A stretch of DNA of 64,000 nt from Acanthosepion lycidas (taxonomy: Eukaryota > Mollusca > Cephalopoda > Sepiida > Sepiidae). Below the pieces are notes generated by a model. That model did no database searches, had not been told where the DNA came from, and saw nothing but the letters and a program-made list of their open reading frames with translations. The stretch covers positions 52,221,098 through 52,285,097 of the forward strand of contig OZ010590.1 of the NCBI GenBank assembly GCA_963932145.1, written 5' to 3'. Position 1 is the stretch's first letter. Every line of letters starts with the position of its first letter. The position numbers and the translations under genes were made by a program. Shown here piece after piece: positions 22,430 to 33,484 of this stretch.

Positions 22430-23415
22430 TCTCAGGATGTAGACTATCATGGCTCTCCACATCTTCCTGTCTCTTGTAGCTCTTAATAAATTTTGTCTTT
22501 CTGTTATTTCTCTTAAGCCCTGTTCTGCCATCCATTTACTCAAGCTAAGTTTATTATGCTTTGTTTTCCTCTGTCCTTGCCCTCTATCTGTTCCGTGAGT
22601 ATCAGATTTTTTTAGCCTCCCACCTCATTATATACCCCAGAAATTTTTGCCTCTTCCTGATGTTAAGTATTAGTTTTCTTTTTGTTTCTATTTTCTTCAA
22701 AACTCTGTTGTTTCTCACATATTCAGTATCCTTCTGTAGGGCAACATTTCTATTGCTTCAAGTCTCCTCTTCACCTTTGAGGAGATCATTCAGCACTCAC
22801 TGCCATGCAGGAGAACATATCACATATTAGTATTCTTTTCCTTGTTTCTAGAGAAATTTTCTTATTTCTCGGTACTCTGCTTCCTTGGCTATCTCAATAA
22901 ACCTTCAGATCTTAGTGTTGCTCTTTCCGTTCTATGTTAAAATACTTCCCAGATATTTGAATTGTTTTCCTTTGTCCGTCTTGCCCTCTGTCTCCAATGA
23001 TTAACAGATTTTCCAAGCCCTCCTTTCTCATTTATATGCCACAAAAACTGTCTCTTCCTGATTTTAAGTATTAGTTTCCTTTTTGTTTCCATTTTCTCCA
23101 CTACTTTCTTGTTGTTCACATGTTTGGTTCATGGTATCCTCAGCAACCTTCTGTAGAACTAAATTTCTGTTGCTCCAAGTCTCCTCTTCATCTGTGAGGA
23201 GATTGTCTAGCACTGCCATACAAAAGTTTCTTTTAATTTCACTTTTCATTGCAACTGCTCAAACTGTCAGTCATTAGTAAACAATTGCAGCTCTAAATAA
23301 ATCTTTTTGTTATTTCTAAACTCTTGTTCCACCATCCATTTTCTCAAGCTCATTAAATATGTTATGCATTGTTTTCCTGTCTCTTTTGCCCTCAATCCAT
23401 CCTGTGAGTAACAGA
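22430..23415 (-). mobile_element. RTE-like LINE 3' fragments, three tandem pieces
   Basis: On the minus strand the 3' end ('gtggagagccatgatagtc', 'tacatcctgagaggtcac') starts near 22430. C-terminal coding signatures appear near 22740 and again near 23150 (NLVLQKVAEDT; 'agaaggttgctgaggatacc'), and a third 3' piece is at 23295-23415. The pieces repeat the same segment of the LINE, so this is a local multiplication or successive insertions. All are frame-broken. The third piece resumes after a VNTR retroposon, at 23769. Confidence 0.75.
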
Positions 23416-23428
23416 TTCTCTAAGTCTT

Positions 23429-23755
23429 GTTTGTTTGTTTGTTTGAGTTTTATGGCATATCAAACACTGTGGTTTATTTAATGCCAAATCCAGTTTATAT
23501 GAATTTTAAATGCATATTTTGTATGGAATAAAAAATGTATAGCTGGCAACATTTTTTTTTTTTTTTTACAAAAAAACGTATAGCTGGCAACATTACTTTT
23601 TTTACAAAAAAACTTATAGCTGGCAACATTATTGTTTCAAAAACTTAGAGCTGGCAACATTATTTTTCTGAAAACATTATCTGAGACCTTGCTGTTGGAT
23701 GCAGTTTAACGCCGTACCCAGGACGTGGATGTAGTTTACCGTCATACCCAGGACG
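23429..23755 (-). mobile_element. VNTR retroposon, core-less copy with 13-bp target duplication
   Basis: It is flanked by 'ttctctaagtctt' on both sides (23416-23428 and 23756-23768), and removing it rejoins a LINE fragment. On the minus strand: two 30-bp 5' units, 'cagcaaggtctcagataatg', four units of the 'tgttgccagctatac' VNTR, 'gcattaaataaaccacagtg' and an (AAAC)n tail. It lacks the 'gatcaggaggtttt' core, as does 18791-19074, so two subtypes exist. Confidence 0.92.
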
Positions 23756-24054
23756 TTCTCTAAGTCTTCCTTCCTCATCAAATAGTCCGAGTAGTTGTGA
23801 TGAAAAAGTTTTTGTCTGTAATTTAATGTTGCCAGATAACACCAGTGTCATAAAAATGAAATGACCATCTTTGTGAAAAAGTTAAACATATTTGAAGACA
23901 AATATATGAAAACCTAATAATATTAATGACTTAACATTGTTTTTTTTTTTTTGTTTTTTTAATGGCATAAGTACACACACACACATATATATATATATGC
24001 ACATCCACTGAATTTTTGGGACCTAAGCTTTACACTATTTACATGGTTTATAGT

Positions 24055-24165
24055 GTTGTCCTCAACTTGTTGCCATATTCATAACATTTTGTCGATTGTA
24101 TCCTCTGACCTTCATTAGGTGACTGAAATTTTTGAACTGAACCCTTTTATTTCGTCCACCAGCAT
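24055..24165 (-). repeat. type II SINE tail fragment
   Basis: 'cataacattttgtcgattgt', 'accttcattaggtgac' and 'ttgaactgaacccttttatt' match, inverted, the 3' part of the type II SINE at 24917-25213 and the copy at 38.2 kb. Confidence 0.65.
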
Positions 24166-24199
24166 CTGTATATTGCGAGCTGGCATTCAGTGGACAATA

Positions 24200-24790
24200 C
24201 CTCACCTTCAACTCCCACCACCCATAGAGTGTAAAGAAAGGGATTGTTTGCTGCTTACAAAATCGAGCAAAAGTCATAAGTGATGACCCAGAGATATATG
24301 AACAAGAAATGGTCAATATAAGCAATACCCTACAATATAACAACTACCTTGGGTAAAAAGCAGCAGCTCCGAGAAACTGGGATTGAAGAATACAAGAGGA
24401 TAACAACACTCAGAAAACAGGACAACCTTCAAAAGTGGTTCAACACTTTGCAGATACCTCTTCCAAGTAAGACCCCACCCCCAACCATAGAGAACATTAC
24501 TAAGGACTGTGAATATACTGTCCTGTGCAGCTGTGGTAAGAAAAATAAAGAAAAAACAGGACAAGATAAGACTGCAAAAACATTGTAAAGCTGTAACACA
24601 AAGAGAAATAGAAAAATCAGGTATAGAGGACCACATATGGAGAGAAAAGGGAGATTACCACTCCCTGTGGGATGAGGTTGAAATAATAAAGATCACTGGA
24701 AAATATGAAAACGTAAGGAATCAGCACATATGCTAAACCACAAAAATCTCTTAAACTGGACAAGCATAGAAATGATACAATATGGAAACC
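24200..24790 (+). mobile_element. Penelope-like retroelement remnant (C-terminal part)
   Basis: Pieces resemble the end of Penelope-like elements: a NTLQYNNYP-type end of the RT region, then CSCGK plus a TGQ motif suggesting the GIY-YIG endonuclease, then SGIEDHIWREKGDY followed by LWDEVEII, the conserved last segment. The parts lie in different frames, so it is a broken, 5'-truncated fossil. Assignment rests on motif memory. It lies between two type II SINE pieces. Confidence 0.65.
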
Positions 24791-24916
24791 AGTAATATAG
24801 GGTACTAGAGAAAAGCAATACTAATAACAAAAATTGCATTATGAGCTCTGGTAAAAAAAATGGTTACTCAGACTTTAAGTTTATAAGTTCCAAAAATTTA
24901 CGCGTTGATGTCCTCA

Positions 24917-25213
24917 AGGATACATAGCCTAGTGGATAAAAGCGTTGGTTGGATCCAGTGACTTCAGTTCAATACCTGGCTAATGTAGTGGTAAATAAAA
25001 ATTTGGAGAGTTGAGTTAAAGGGAGATAACAGACATCCAAAAGAGGTATGATACTTGGAACTAGAACAATCTACTTCAGTGGATGAAATAAAGGGTACAG
25101 CTTAAAATTCCAGTCAACTGAAGAACGTTGAAGTGTACAATAGATGAAACGTTGTGAATATGGAAACAAGGATGAAGACAACAGTCCAAGCAATGTAAAT
25201 AAATTACAATACC
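24917..25213 (+). repeat. type II tRNA-SINE, plus-strand copy
   Basis: The tRNA-like head 'gcctagtggataaaagcgtt' (A-box-like) and 'cagttcaatacctgg' (B-box-like) lead to 'aacaatctacttcagtgg', 'aaataaagggtacagctt' and a tail ending 'gaagacaacagtccaagc'. It is the best-preserved head of this family in the window. Confidence 0.75.
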
Positions 25214-25776
25214 TCATCTCAGAAATATAGGCAGATACCTAAGGCTTAAAGTGAATTTTTAAAAATGGAAAAGCATTTTTGAAGATTTCATTTTAACTTT
25301 AATTAAAAGCTAAATGGCTAAATTTACTATTTCCAGTAAGCAAAATACTCTGGTATATTTCACAAAATTGGCTATTTTTGACACATTTGTAAACAAGTTA
25401 AATGTCAGGTTTAAAAATCTTCCAAAAACAAAGTATACTTTCCTGAACATTTATTTGAAGACTATTAGCTGATTTAAACTATAATTAATCTGATTTGAAA
25501 AAAAATATTTACGTTTAAAATAATGGAGAAATGTATTTTTAAAACGAACAGTAGCAGTGGTTATGTGCTTATCAAGTGATGATAAAATGTGTCAACACCT
25601 TTAGTGATGTTCTATGGAGACTTTATCTGTTAAAACATAATTTAAGAAAATGACAGATGAACACTTTTTTTTTTTTTCTTTCTTTTTTTTTTTTTTTATA
25701 TAGTTTTTAAGTATTCAGTAATTTTTAATAAATGTTGGAAAATTATTCTCTATCAAATTTTAGGAATGTTGAATTA
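25214..25776. other. unassigned AT-rich DNA with poly-T
   Basis: A T-rich tract lies at 25665-25699. No gene was seen. Confidence 0.5.
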
Positions 25777-25777
25777 C

Positions 25778-26055
25778 GGTGGATAGTGGCTTGGATTGAG
25801 AGTTCGAATTCCAGTTGAATCCATTAGATTCACTTATGTGCTAATATCATTGGGGAAAGGTATGAATCCTCTTCTTTTCCCTCCAGCAATGGGTAAATAG
25901 CAGGACAGACAGTTCTATAGCCTTGGATGGCAACTGGTCTACCGCAGAAAGAAATGGCAACCTACTGCGGGGAAAAATCTTCCTCGTTAGTCATGTATCA
26001 AAAGATACATGATTGCCTAAGCATGTATCACATATGGCACATAACTGACTGTTAG
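25778..26055 (+). repeat. tRNA-derived SINE, 'ACATAACTGA' tail type
   Basis: 'ggtggatagtggcttggatt', the B-box-like 'gagttcgaattccag', the body 'caatgggtaaatagcagg', then the tail 'ctaccgcagaaagaaatggc', 'gtcatgtatcaaaagataca' and 'ggcacataactgac'. The B box is close to GGTTCGAATCC, so this is one of the younger-looking copies. Confidence 0.9.
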
Positions 26056-26339
26056 TCATTGGTCTTATTTTCTGATGTTGTGTATGGTCAACTATACTTA
26101 CAAACATGGGAATGTTATATAATATTTTATATACATAAAAAATATTTTAATTTAAAAAAAAAAAAAAAATATTGTGGACATACAACTTTTATTGAGCTTT
26201 TCAATTTTTGATTAATAAATATAGTTTTCACTTAATAATATCACTTAACTGGATTGAAGTAATTTTAAATGATTTATAATATAAATTATAATTGAAATTT
26301 GCAAAAAAAATGAAAACAATCTTGTAAAAATTATTCATT

Positions 26340-26905
26340 CAGCAAAAAAAAAAAAATTTTTTTTAAGAAAATAGTGTCTTATTTATAAAAGCAATTAAAA
26401 AATTTCTAATTAAATAATGTCAGTTTTATTGCATTTTTTATTTTACAATTCAGAGCAGATTTTCTGTAACTGCATGTCCTGTTTTACAAAAAAGACTGAT
26501 TTTAATTCTCGAAGTAGTCCTGTTTTAAACAATAAAACAAATTTTGAGATTGAAATTAATTTCTCAAAATTTCATGAAATTAAGTAAGTGGGAATAACAT
26601 ATGTTAAAAGAAATTCATTCATTTATGAATAAGTCCTGAAAGTTTCATTAAAATTTGAAAATCAATGTGTTTTTCACCTGAAAAAAAAATGCAAAAACAC
26701 TAATCATAAATTTGATATCAACCGTTGACATAAAAAAAAAAAAAAAAAAAATTTTTATTCAAAATTTTGAACATGCCAGAAATGATTAAAAAATTTAATA
26801 AAATAATAAAAAAAAAATACTTTGGTCTTTCCTCTTAATAATAACATAAACATTTTGTTTTTTATTAAGTTTGGGGCCTTTTTTCATTATGCTATGCTGT
26901 TTTTT
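26340..26905 (+). repeat. dispersed repeat A, copy 2
   Basis: Ordered blocks match copies 1 and 3: 'cttatttataaaagca', 'taattaaataatg', 'ttcagagcagattttct', 'gtgtttttcacc' and 'cctcttaataataacataaa'. It is non-coding and of unknown family. Confidence 0.75.
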
Positions 26906-26923
26906 TTCAGTCTCAAAGAAGTG

Positions 26924-26927
<4 letters not shown>

Positions 26928-26983
<56 letters not shown>
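26928..26983. repeat. (AT)n microsatellite
   Basis: About 27 TA units at the 3' side of dispersed repeat A copy 2. Confidence 0.95.
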
Positions 26984-26985
<2 letters not shown>

Positions 26986-27197
26986 CACTGCTACCAGCAA
27001 GCAGAAATATTTCTTCTGATGATGGCCATTTTGGATGAAACTAGTCGAGGAATCTAAATGAAATAATAATAATAAAAAAACAAAAGAATATTAATCTACA
27101 ACCCAGTGTGTCTGAAGATTTTAATTGTTTAATATTTTTTATTCAAAATTATATAGCATAAATTTGTTTACTTATACAAAGTTTTGGGGAATTACAA

Positions 27198-27252
27198 CCA
27201 CTCTTCAGGAGATTTGATGGTAAATTTGCCATCAAGTCTCTGGAAGAGTGGA
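27198..27252. repeat. imperfect hairpin, 55 bp
   Basis: 'ccactcttcaggagatttga' pairs with 'tcaagtctctggaagagtgg', with 'tggtaaatttgcca' in the centre. It is a small foldback, unrelated by eye to the others. Confidence 0.65.
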
Positions 27253-27299
27253 TGCAGTTCCATGAAACTCAGAGTACAGACATTCATAAGTGTGGGGGG

Positions 27300-28365
27300 G
27301 GGGGTTATTTTTAATACTTTATCTCTTGATATTAAACGATATATTTACAAAAATTGCTTGCTTTCAAGATGCTAACTCCGAGAATTACCCTGATCATTTT
27401 TTTTTTCTTTTTTTCTAAATACAATCTTTGCTTGTGTGTGTATATGTGTGAAGAAAGGAAAACAAAGAGAAATAGATAGGTATATTGTTATTTATCTAAA
27501 TTTCAACTATGTAAACAATGGAAGAGATAAGGGAGAAAGATAAATGCACACATGCAAGTATCATTTGCCTGAATGGGTTAAGTCATATGAATAGAATTGG
27601 TCATAGTCCTGCTAACCTCAGTGTCAGGCCATAAAAGAAGTAAATTGCTCAAAGTCATACTTATCCACTATCATTGGGGCATTCTTGTTTTTCATGTGAG
27701 GGCATGTGGTTGTGATCAGGAGGCAAAGACATTTTTTTTCTTCTTCTTTAGTTAAGTCTTCTACTGAATATATGGGTCATGATTTTTTGGTGCCTCCTGA
27801 TAACTGTTTTTATCCTGCTTGAATGGAAAGAGACAGCAACTAAGAAATATGACACTTTTCTTTCTGTACTGCTATTATCATTATTGATGGACACTAGTTG
27901 CCTATGTTCATTTGTTATGCAGTCCTGCCTACCTGTCACATTATTCTTGAATAACTTGACCAAAGTATGCATTAATCATACTTTTCTGTATTATAAATTG
28001 GGATGATTAGATCTTGTCTGTCCCAGCAACCAAGCAGTCACACTTTTCTGAATTCTTTTGGATATTTTGGTGTCATGCTTATTAAATAAGTTATTCATGC
28101 TTACATTCAAATTTAGCACATTTAGTTATACAGTTATTTTTATAATGTGGGTATTAAGTTTACAAACACTTGCGGAGAAAGACTTTTACTCCAAAGTAGA
28201 GAAAGATAATTTAATGTAATTTAAAAGCTTTTTTTCTTTAACCTTTATAACAAGTTTCACCATTACAGATAAAACTTGGCCTTTGAGCTGCCTACTCTAC
28301 TATTGAAAGGATATCTGCAAGTATATATATTTAGTTTATATGAACTCTGTTGTTGATTCATTAAA
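27300..28365. other. unassigned, mostly repeat-free DNA
   Basis: No gene was recognised. The 74-75 aa frames on both strands at 27748-28006 lack domain features. A 'gtaaacaatgg' (FOX/SOX-like) site is present near 27511, but one site is not informative. Confidence 0.45.
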
Positions 28366-28370
28366 AATGA

Positions 28371-28687
28371 CAGTCTTTTTTTTCTTTATTTACTTTTTTT
28401 CTTTATTTACTTTTCTTTATTTACTTTTTTTTCTTTATTTACTTTTTTTTCTTTATTTACTTTTTTTTCTTTATTTACTTTTTTTTCTTTATTTACTTTT
28501 TTTTCTTTATTTACTTTTTTTTCTTTATTTACTTTTTTTTCTTTATTTACTTTTTTTTCTTTACTTTTTTTTCTTTATTTACTTTTTTTTCTTTATTTAC
28601 TTTTTTTCTTTATTTACTTTTTTTCTTTACTTTTTTCTTTACTTTTTTTCTTTATTTACTTTTTTTCTTTATTTACTTTTTTTCTTT
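28371..28687 (+). repeat. T-rich minisatellite, unit TTTTTTTTCTTTATTTAC
   Basis: About 18 copies of a 16-18 bp unit, varying mainly in the length of the T run, with some units shortened to 'tttttttctttac'. The open frame across it (FFFLYLLF repeats) is a by-product of a period near 18 and is not a membrane protein gene. Confidence 0.95.
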
Positions 28688-29057
28688 CAAGAAACATGTG
28701 AAAGTTTATAAAATAGCTTAAATCAGTCAATAATGTTGTAATATCATTTGAAATTTCTTTGATAAAACATTGTCAATTATCCTGTTTTTTAATTTTTAAA
28801 AAATTTTTTAAGATTTATTTTTTTATTTTCTTTAAATATTTTTAATTTTTAAAAAACATTTTTTTAATTTTTAAAAATTTAAAAATTTTCTTTAAAAAAA
28901 TTAAAAAAAAATTTTTTTTCACTTTCTTTCACCTTATTTCTGTGGTTTGTTATCAAAACTCTTAGATTATCCTACTGCAATTGTTTATAAGTAGATACAT
29001 TTCATAATGTGGACAAGGTAGAAAGATTTAGTATTTCACTGATCCATGCCTGTTTGT

Positions 29058-29480
29058 CTTGTCTGGTTTTGTAAGTAAAGTAAATGTAAACTCCAACTCC
29101 TCCACAAAACTTCAACACAACACTTCATTGCAAACCTTCAGTCAATACATTGAGAGCATTTCAAGAATGCTGCTACTGCCCTAAGCCAACCACATAATGG
29201 AAGGTGGCCTTTGAGCTTTCTGCAGAGAGAACGTTTTCGGACGTGTGACAAACTTACTTGCTCATTTCCATCAAAGTATGCTGCGTTTCCCCTAGACTTG
29301 CAAGCTAAGCACTTTTGCCCCATTGAGTCTCACTGGGTCCTTGCATATCAGTCCAAAGTCAGACATATGCCACAGTAGCTGCACCTTTTGTTGACCGATA
29401 ATCATCTATGTATACTGAAATAGTTTGTGCTCGTCTGGTTTTGTTTTCTAAGTAAAATAAATCTAAACTCCAACTCTCCT
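29058..29480. repeat. about 375-bp segment bracketed by 45-bp direct repeats
   Basis: 'gtctggttttgtaagtaaag' near 29059 recurs as 'gtctggttttgttttctaag' near 29435; both continue into 'taaactccaactc'. The segment between them is less AT-rich and has a 61-aa minus-strand frame (29138-29323) with scattered Cys but no domain I know. It may be an insertion between duplicated ends or a tandem duplication. Confidence 0.5.
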
Positions 29481-29702
29481 TGTCTATACTAAAAATATGG
29501 AGATTCTTGAGCAATAAGTTCATACTTCTGGTTTTATATAATTATATTTTTAAATCATAATTAATGAAACTTAGAATAAAAATACAGGACCAAAGAAAAT
29601 AAGATAGCAGAATGGTCTTCAAATCTTTTACATGAAAGCGGTAATTAAATTTTTTTTTTAAACTGATATTTTTATCATATTTCAATTATATATATTATAG
29701 TA

Positions 29703-29740
29703 ATGTCAGCTGTTTCCTTATAAGGAAACATCTGACATTC
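29703..29740. repeat. 38-bp hairpin with one mismatch
   Basis: 'aatgtcagctgtttcctta' pairs with 'taaggaaacatctgacatt'. The stem is compact and the loop is nearly absent. Confidence 0.7.
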
Positions 29741-30839
29741 ATTGACCGAGCAGCCAGTACTACCATCAATTGAAATTCATAAAATCTTTCTCTTAAAACA
29801 ATTTTTCATGAAAATAAGTTTCTCAAGTTCAGTATCTGTTATTGCTTCTTTACAGTATTGATGGGGATTTCCTTCCTAACCTTTTATTTGTAGTGTGGTA
29901 TATCATCTTGATTATATCAGATACCTTTAATTGATTATTGTTTTCAGTTGTAATTGGATATAGTAATTGTTCAAATCAATTTTTCAGATTTCTGAGAGGA
30001 GCTCATTGTAGAGTAATCCATTCCAATCTTGGCATAGATTTGTTTGACCAAAGACTGGCCTTTGGTAAAATTATTTGCTGCTCATTTCACTTGCTTCATG
30101 ATTGTTCATGACAATTTTAAAAAATGGTATGTTTTCATTGTTGTAGTTGCAAATCACATATGAAAATAGGGCTCAGTTTTTAATAAAATCTTTTACAATG
30201 CAATCTAGTGATCTTTTTTGAATGAAGCTAAAACTGAACACTCCTAATGCCATCTTATAATAAAAATGGAATAATCTTTTAGGCCAACTCAATATCACTT
30301 GAATCTTCTTGATTTTATGGTTTTTTTTTGGGTTTTTTTTTTTCATTATAATTAAAACACAAACATCATGTTTGACAAAAATGTATTCAATGGCATCATG
30401 ATTGGTTTAAAAATGTTTCAGTTTTTAAAGATTCTGAGAAAATGCCTACAAGTTTATATGTAATATGAAAACAATAGATATTTAAAGAAAATAAATTCTA
30501 AACAAGTTTAAATTTGAACACAAGAAAAAGATTTTTACTTTGGTCTTCAGTATTGTAGTCCATTTACATCTTAAGTCCTGAATGCAGAATTATAACAATG
30601 TTTGCAGAAAGATTTATGTCTGCACATTGCAGCTGTTGTTAGATCAAACATTGATTTCAGAAAATGTATATTAAGTGGTTGATTTACTCTTATTATAAAT
30701 TTAAACAATACTTGAAAGGATTTTTTGTGTTTTTCCTAAGGATTTATTTTATTTTTAGAATTGATTCTGTGCAGTTGATTTACTTTTTATGGTGTTCATT
30801 TTTCTTTAGAATCTGTAATGGTAATTTTTTATTTTATTT
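29741..30839. other. unassigned AT-rich DNA
   Basis: No gene or named repeat was seen. Confidence 0.5.
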
Positions 30840-31195
30840 TTTTTTTTTAATCATTTCACCACAAGCAAAGTGGGAATGCCACTAGTATGCAGGTGTTACA
30901 GGGAGTGAAAGTAAAGGGAGGATTGAGGAAAGGATAAAAGATGAACAGGATTTAGAAGATGGCGATTGGCATTGCATTTAAATTTTTGAAGATTGTAGTT
31001 ATCAGGGAAGCAAGAAAACGGAAGGGATTTCCACAGGTGGGAAGTGCAAGAAAAGAACCTGTTGGAGTAGAAGTGGCAGTTACATTTGCCCATTTCAACA
31101 GTAAATGGGTGGGACCTAGATGCCAATCTAGTAGCATGCATAATGTAGTTGAGGCACCAGGGGTAAAAAAAAAAGCTTGTCAGAGCAGTTGCCAT
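30840..31195 (-). mobile_element. Jockey/CR1-like LINE C-terminus with 3' UTR
   Basis: On the minus strand one open frame reads ATRLASRSHPFTVEM, then SHLWKSLPFSCFPDNYNLQK and NANRHLL, the typical C-terminal tail of Jockey/CR1-type reverse transcriptases (W-x-LP, F-K-x-N-x-HLL). It ends at 30896 and is followed by a 3' UTR with 'tagtggcattcccactttgc' and an A-run. This ties the orphan 3' ends at 0.1, 50.6, 58.1 and 60.0 kb to this LINE. The overlapping plus-strand 106-aa frame is its shadow. Confidence 0.8.
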
Positions 31196-32167
31196 GAAAA
31201 TATTTGTATAAAAGACAGATGGAAGCCATGCTACATTGGTGAGAAAGTGACTGAAGTCAAGAAACTTAAGCTTTTTTAGATTTGTAATTTGCTTCTTTTA
31301 AAATCCTTTAATTTCAATTGAGTTTTTATCAATTCTTTCCTGTTTTACACCTTTTTTTTTTTCTCTTGTGGTCCATGAGCTTATCACTCAATCAAAATAG
31401 CAACAATTATAATATCTATTAAAAATTAATAAAATAATAGTAATAAATTTTATCAACCTTGGGTTTTATCATAAAATGTGGTCCATGATGTAGAATAGAA
31501 GCTTAGAAAAAAGCTTGTTGCTTCAAAAAAAGGATTTTTGGTATCAGAATGAAGAAAAAGAGGATATCAGATGATAAGCTGCAAGAATGGGGCTGGTTAG
31601 TTTTTGTTTGATTTACTTTATTTTTCTTTTATTCAGTTCTCTTAAGACCGTGGCAGTACCTCTGGCATTTAGAGATAAAAAAAGTCAAGCTTCATGATTG
31701 GTGTGAACTATGGCTTTTTGACATGGGGAGTTGTTTGAGCTGAAGTACATGGTAGGGAACCATATTTCTTTACTTCTTTATTTTGCCATCTCTTTGATAA
31801 GAGAATGCCAAAAAGGAGTTTGTAAATGGTAATGTTGTTTAAACAAATTGAGGGAGATAAGTATTTGTTCAGGTATATTTTTAATACTTATTTTTGCTGG
31901 GGTATAAATGATTTGGATAGCCTTAAAATGTATGTGTAGTTATAAATATTTTGTACTTGCTACATTTTAATAAAATATCAATGAATAAATGTATTTCTTG
32001 GTCTATAAGAATATGATTGTTACAATATATGAGATACTATGATTACGAGAAAACTTGGGACAATTTGACCATTAAAAAAAAATAAATTACTTTTTAGCAC
32101 TTGATGGCTGCTACCATTGGTCAGACTAAGAACTTTTCAGCACTGCCTTGTATAGCAGTAATGTTTA

Positions 32168-32690
32168 TGATTTGTTTTTTTTCTTAAAAGATTAGTGTCC
32201 TTCTATCTTATTTATAAAAGCAGTTAATAGCTTTTCCAATTAAATAATGTTTTATTGCATTTTTTTATTTTATGATTCAAAGCAGATTTTCAGTAAATGA
32301 TGTTTCTGTTTGACAAAAACAAATTGATGATTTAAATTCTCCAAGGAGTCTGGCTTTTAACTAATATAAATATGAAAAGGCTGAAATTTTAATTTCTTGA
32401 AATTTCATAAGATTAAGTGAAGGGTAAAAAAAAAAAGAAAAGTTATTTGTGAATAAGTCCAGAGAATTTCATTAAAATCAAATGATTATTTGATTTTTGC
32501 AATGTTTTTAATGCCAAAAAAGACACTGAAATTTCTAATCTTTGGCTCACCAGCTGATGCAAGAAAGAACAAAATTTTTAATGTGCTAGAAAGGATTAAA
32601 TTTTTTTTTTTTTTTACTGAAATAATGAAAAAAAATATTTTGGTCATTCCTCTTAATAATAACATAAACATTGTGAATTCTTCCATATAT
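32168..32690 (+). repeat. dispersed repeat A, copy 3
   Basis: Shares 'cttatttataaaagca', 'caattaaataatg', 'ttcaaagcagattttcagta', 'gtgaataagtcc' and 'cctcttaataataacataaa' with the other two copies, in the same order and orientation. It is non-coding. Confidence 0.75.
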
Positions 32691-32799
32691 AAACTACATA
32701 CACCTAGATCTTCTCTGTGTGCATGTTTTATTTTATTCTTTTTGTTGTAATTCTACTTTTATACATGAGGTGATATTACAAAGATGGTGCTCCTTTAAA

Positions 32800-32885
32800 T
32801 GGGTGAGCTAGTAGGATTTGTATCAGTAAAATCATTATCTCCCAAAAATATTATCTGGGTTTAAATAACCTTCAAAAGTTCCTTT
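32800..32885 (+). repeat. SINE 3' fragment with 'TTTAAATAACC' tail
   Basis: 'gggtgagctagtaggatttg' and 'ctgggtttaaataacc' correspond to the body-tail junction of the SINE at 2741-2982. The head is missing. Confidence 0.5.
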
Positions 32886-33480
32886 TTTTTTTTTTTAAAT
32901 ACAATGTCTACCCTCTACATGGTCCAGGAGACATTTGTGGTGGAGGGTTGCAGAATAAAAGGCACAGTTTATGCAGATATTTGGGGAAGATAATCGTTTT
33001 TGATAACCTGTAAAAAAACAAAAAAAAAAAAAAAAAAAATCAATCACTTTTAGCTCTATCCACTTCCCAAAATCTGATCAAATGATAATTCCCCCCCCCG
33101 GGCCAATAACTTTTCAGGACCCCCTCATATACATGCTTGTTCATGCCAATTTTTCTTGCTGATAGTACAAAGCACCTAAAAATTTATTTATAGATATTAT
33201 ACTATACTTTTGCTATATCTTCATAAAATTTAACCTCTACTTATCTTCACTAAAGAGATTTTGTTTCATAAATACAATTTCTACTAAGCCAAGTATCACT
33301 GAGGCTTGCTAATGAATTACTAATAGCTTTTTATGTGGATGATACTAAAACTGATTAAATATTTTGCATCTAATGAGTCAAGGTTAAAATTTCTTTTTTA
33401 GTTTGTTTATATTCAGTATACTTGTTTGTTATATTTGCTCTGCTTTGAAGATCTTTTCTTTTGACCTTACTGTATGATTA
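32886..33480. other. unassigned AT-rich DNA with homopolymers
   Basis: T-, A- and C-runs at 32884-32898, 33008-33040 and 33091-33100. No gene was seen. Confidence 0.5.
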
Positions 33481-33484
33481 TATA

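Noticed and set aside
27748-28006. 74-75 aa frames on both strands as a small gene
   Set aside because: No domain, no splice signals and no codon bias; such lengths are expected by chance.
28340-28711. 123-aa Phe/Leu/Tyr-rich frame as a membrane protein
   Set aside because: It is a translation of the T-rich minisatellite.
30959-31279. 106-aa plus-strand frame as a small gene
   Set aside because: It is the antisense shadow of the LINE C-terminus read on the minus strand.
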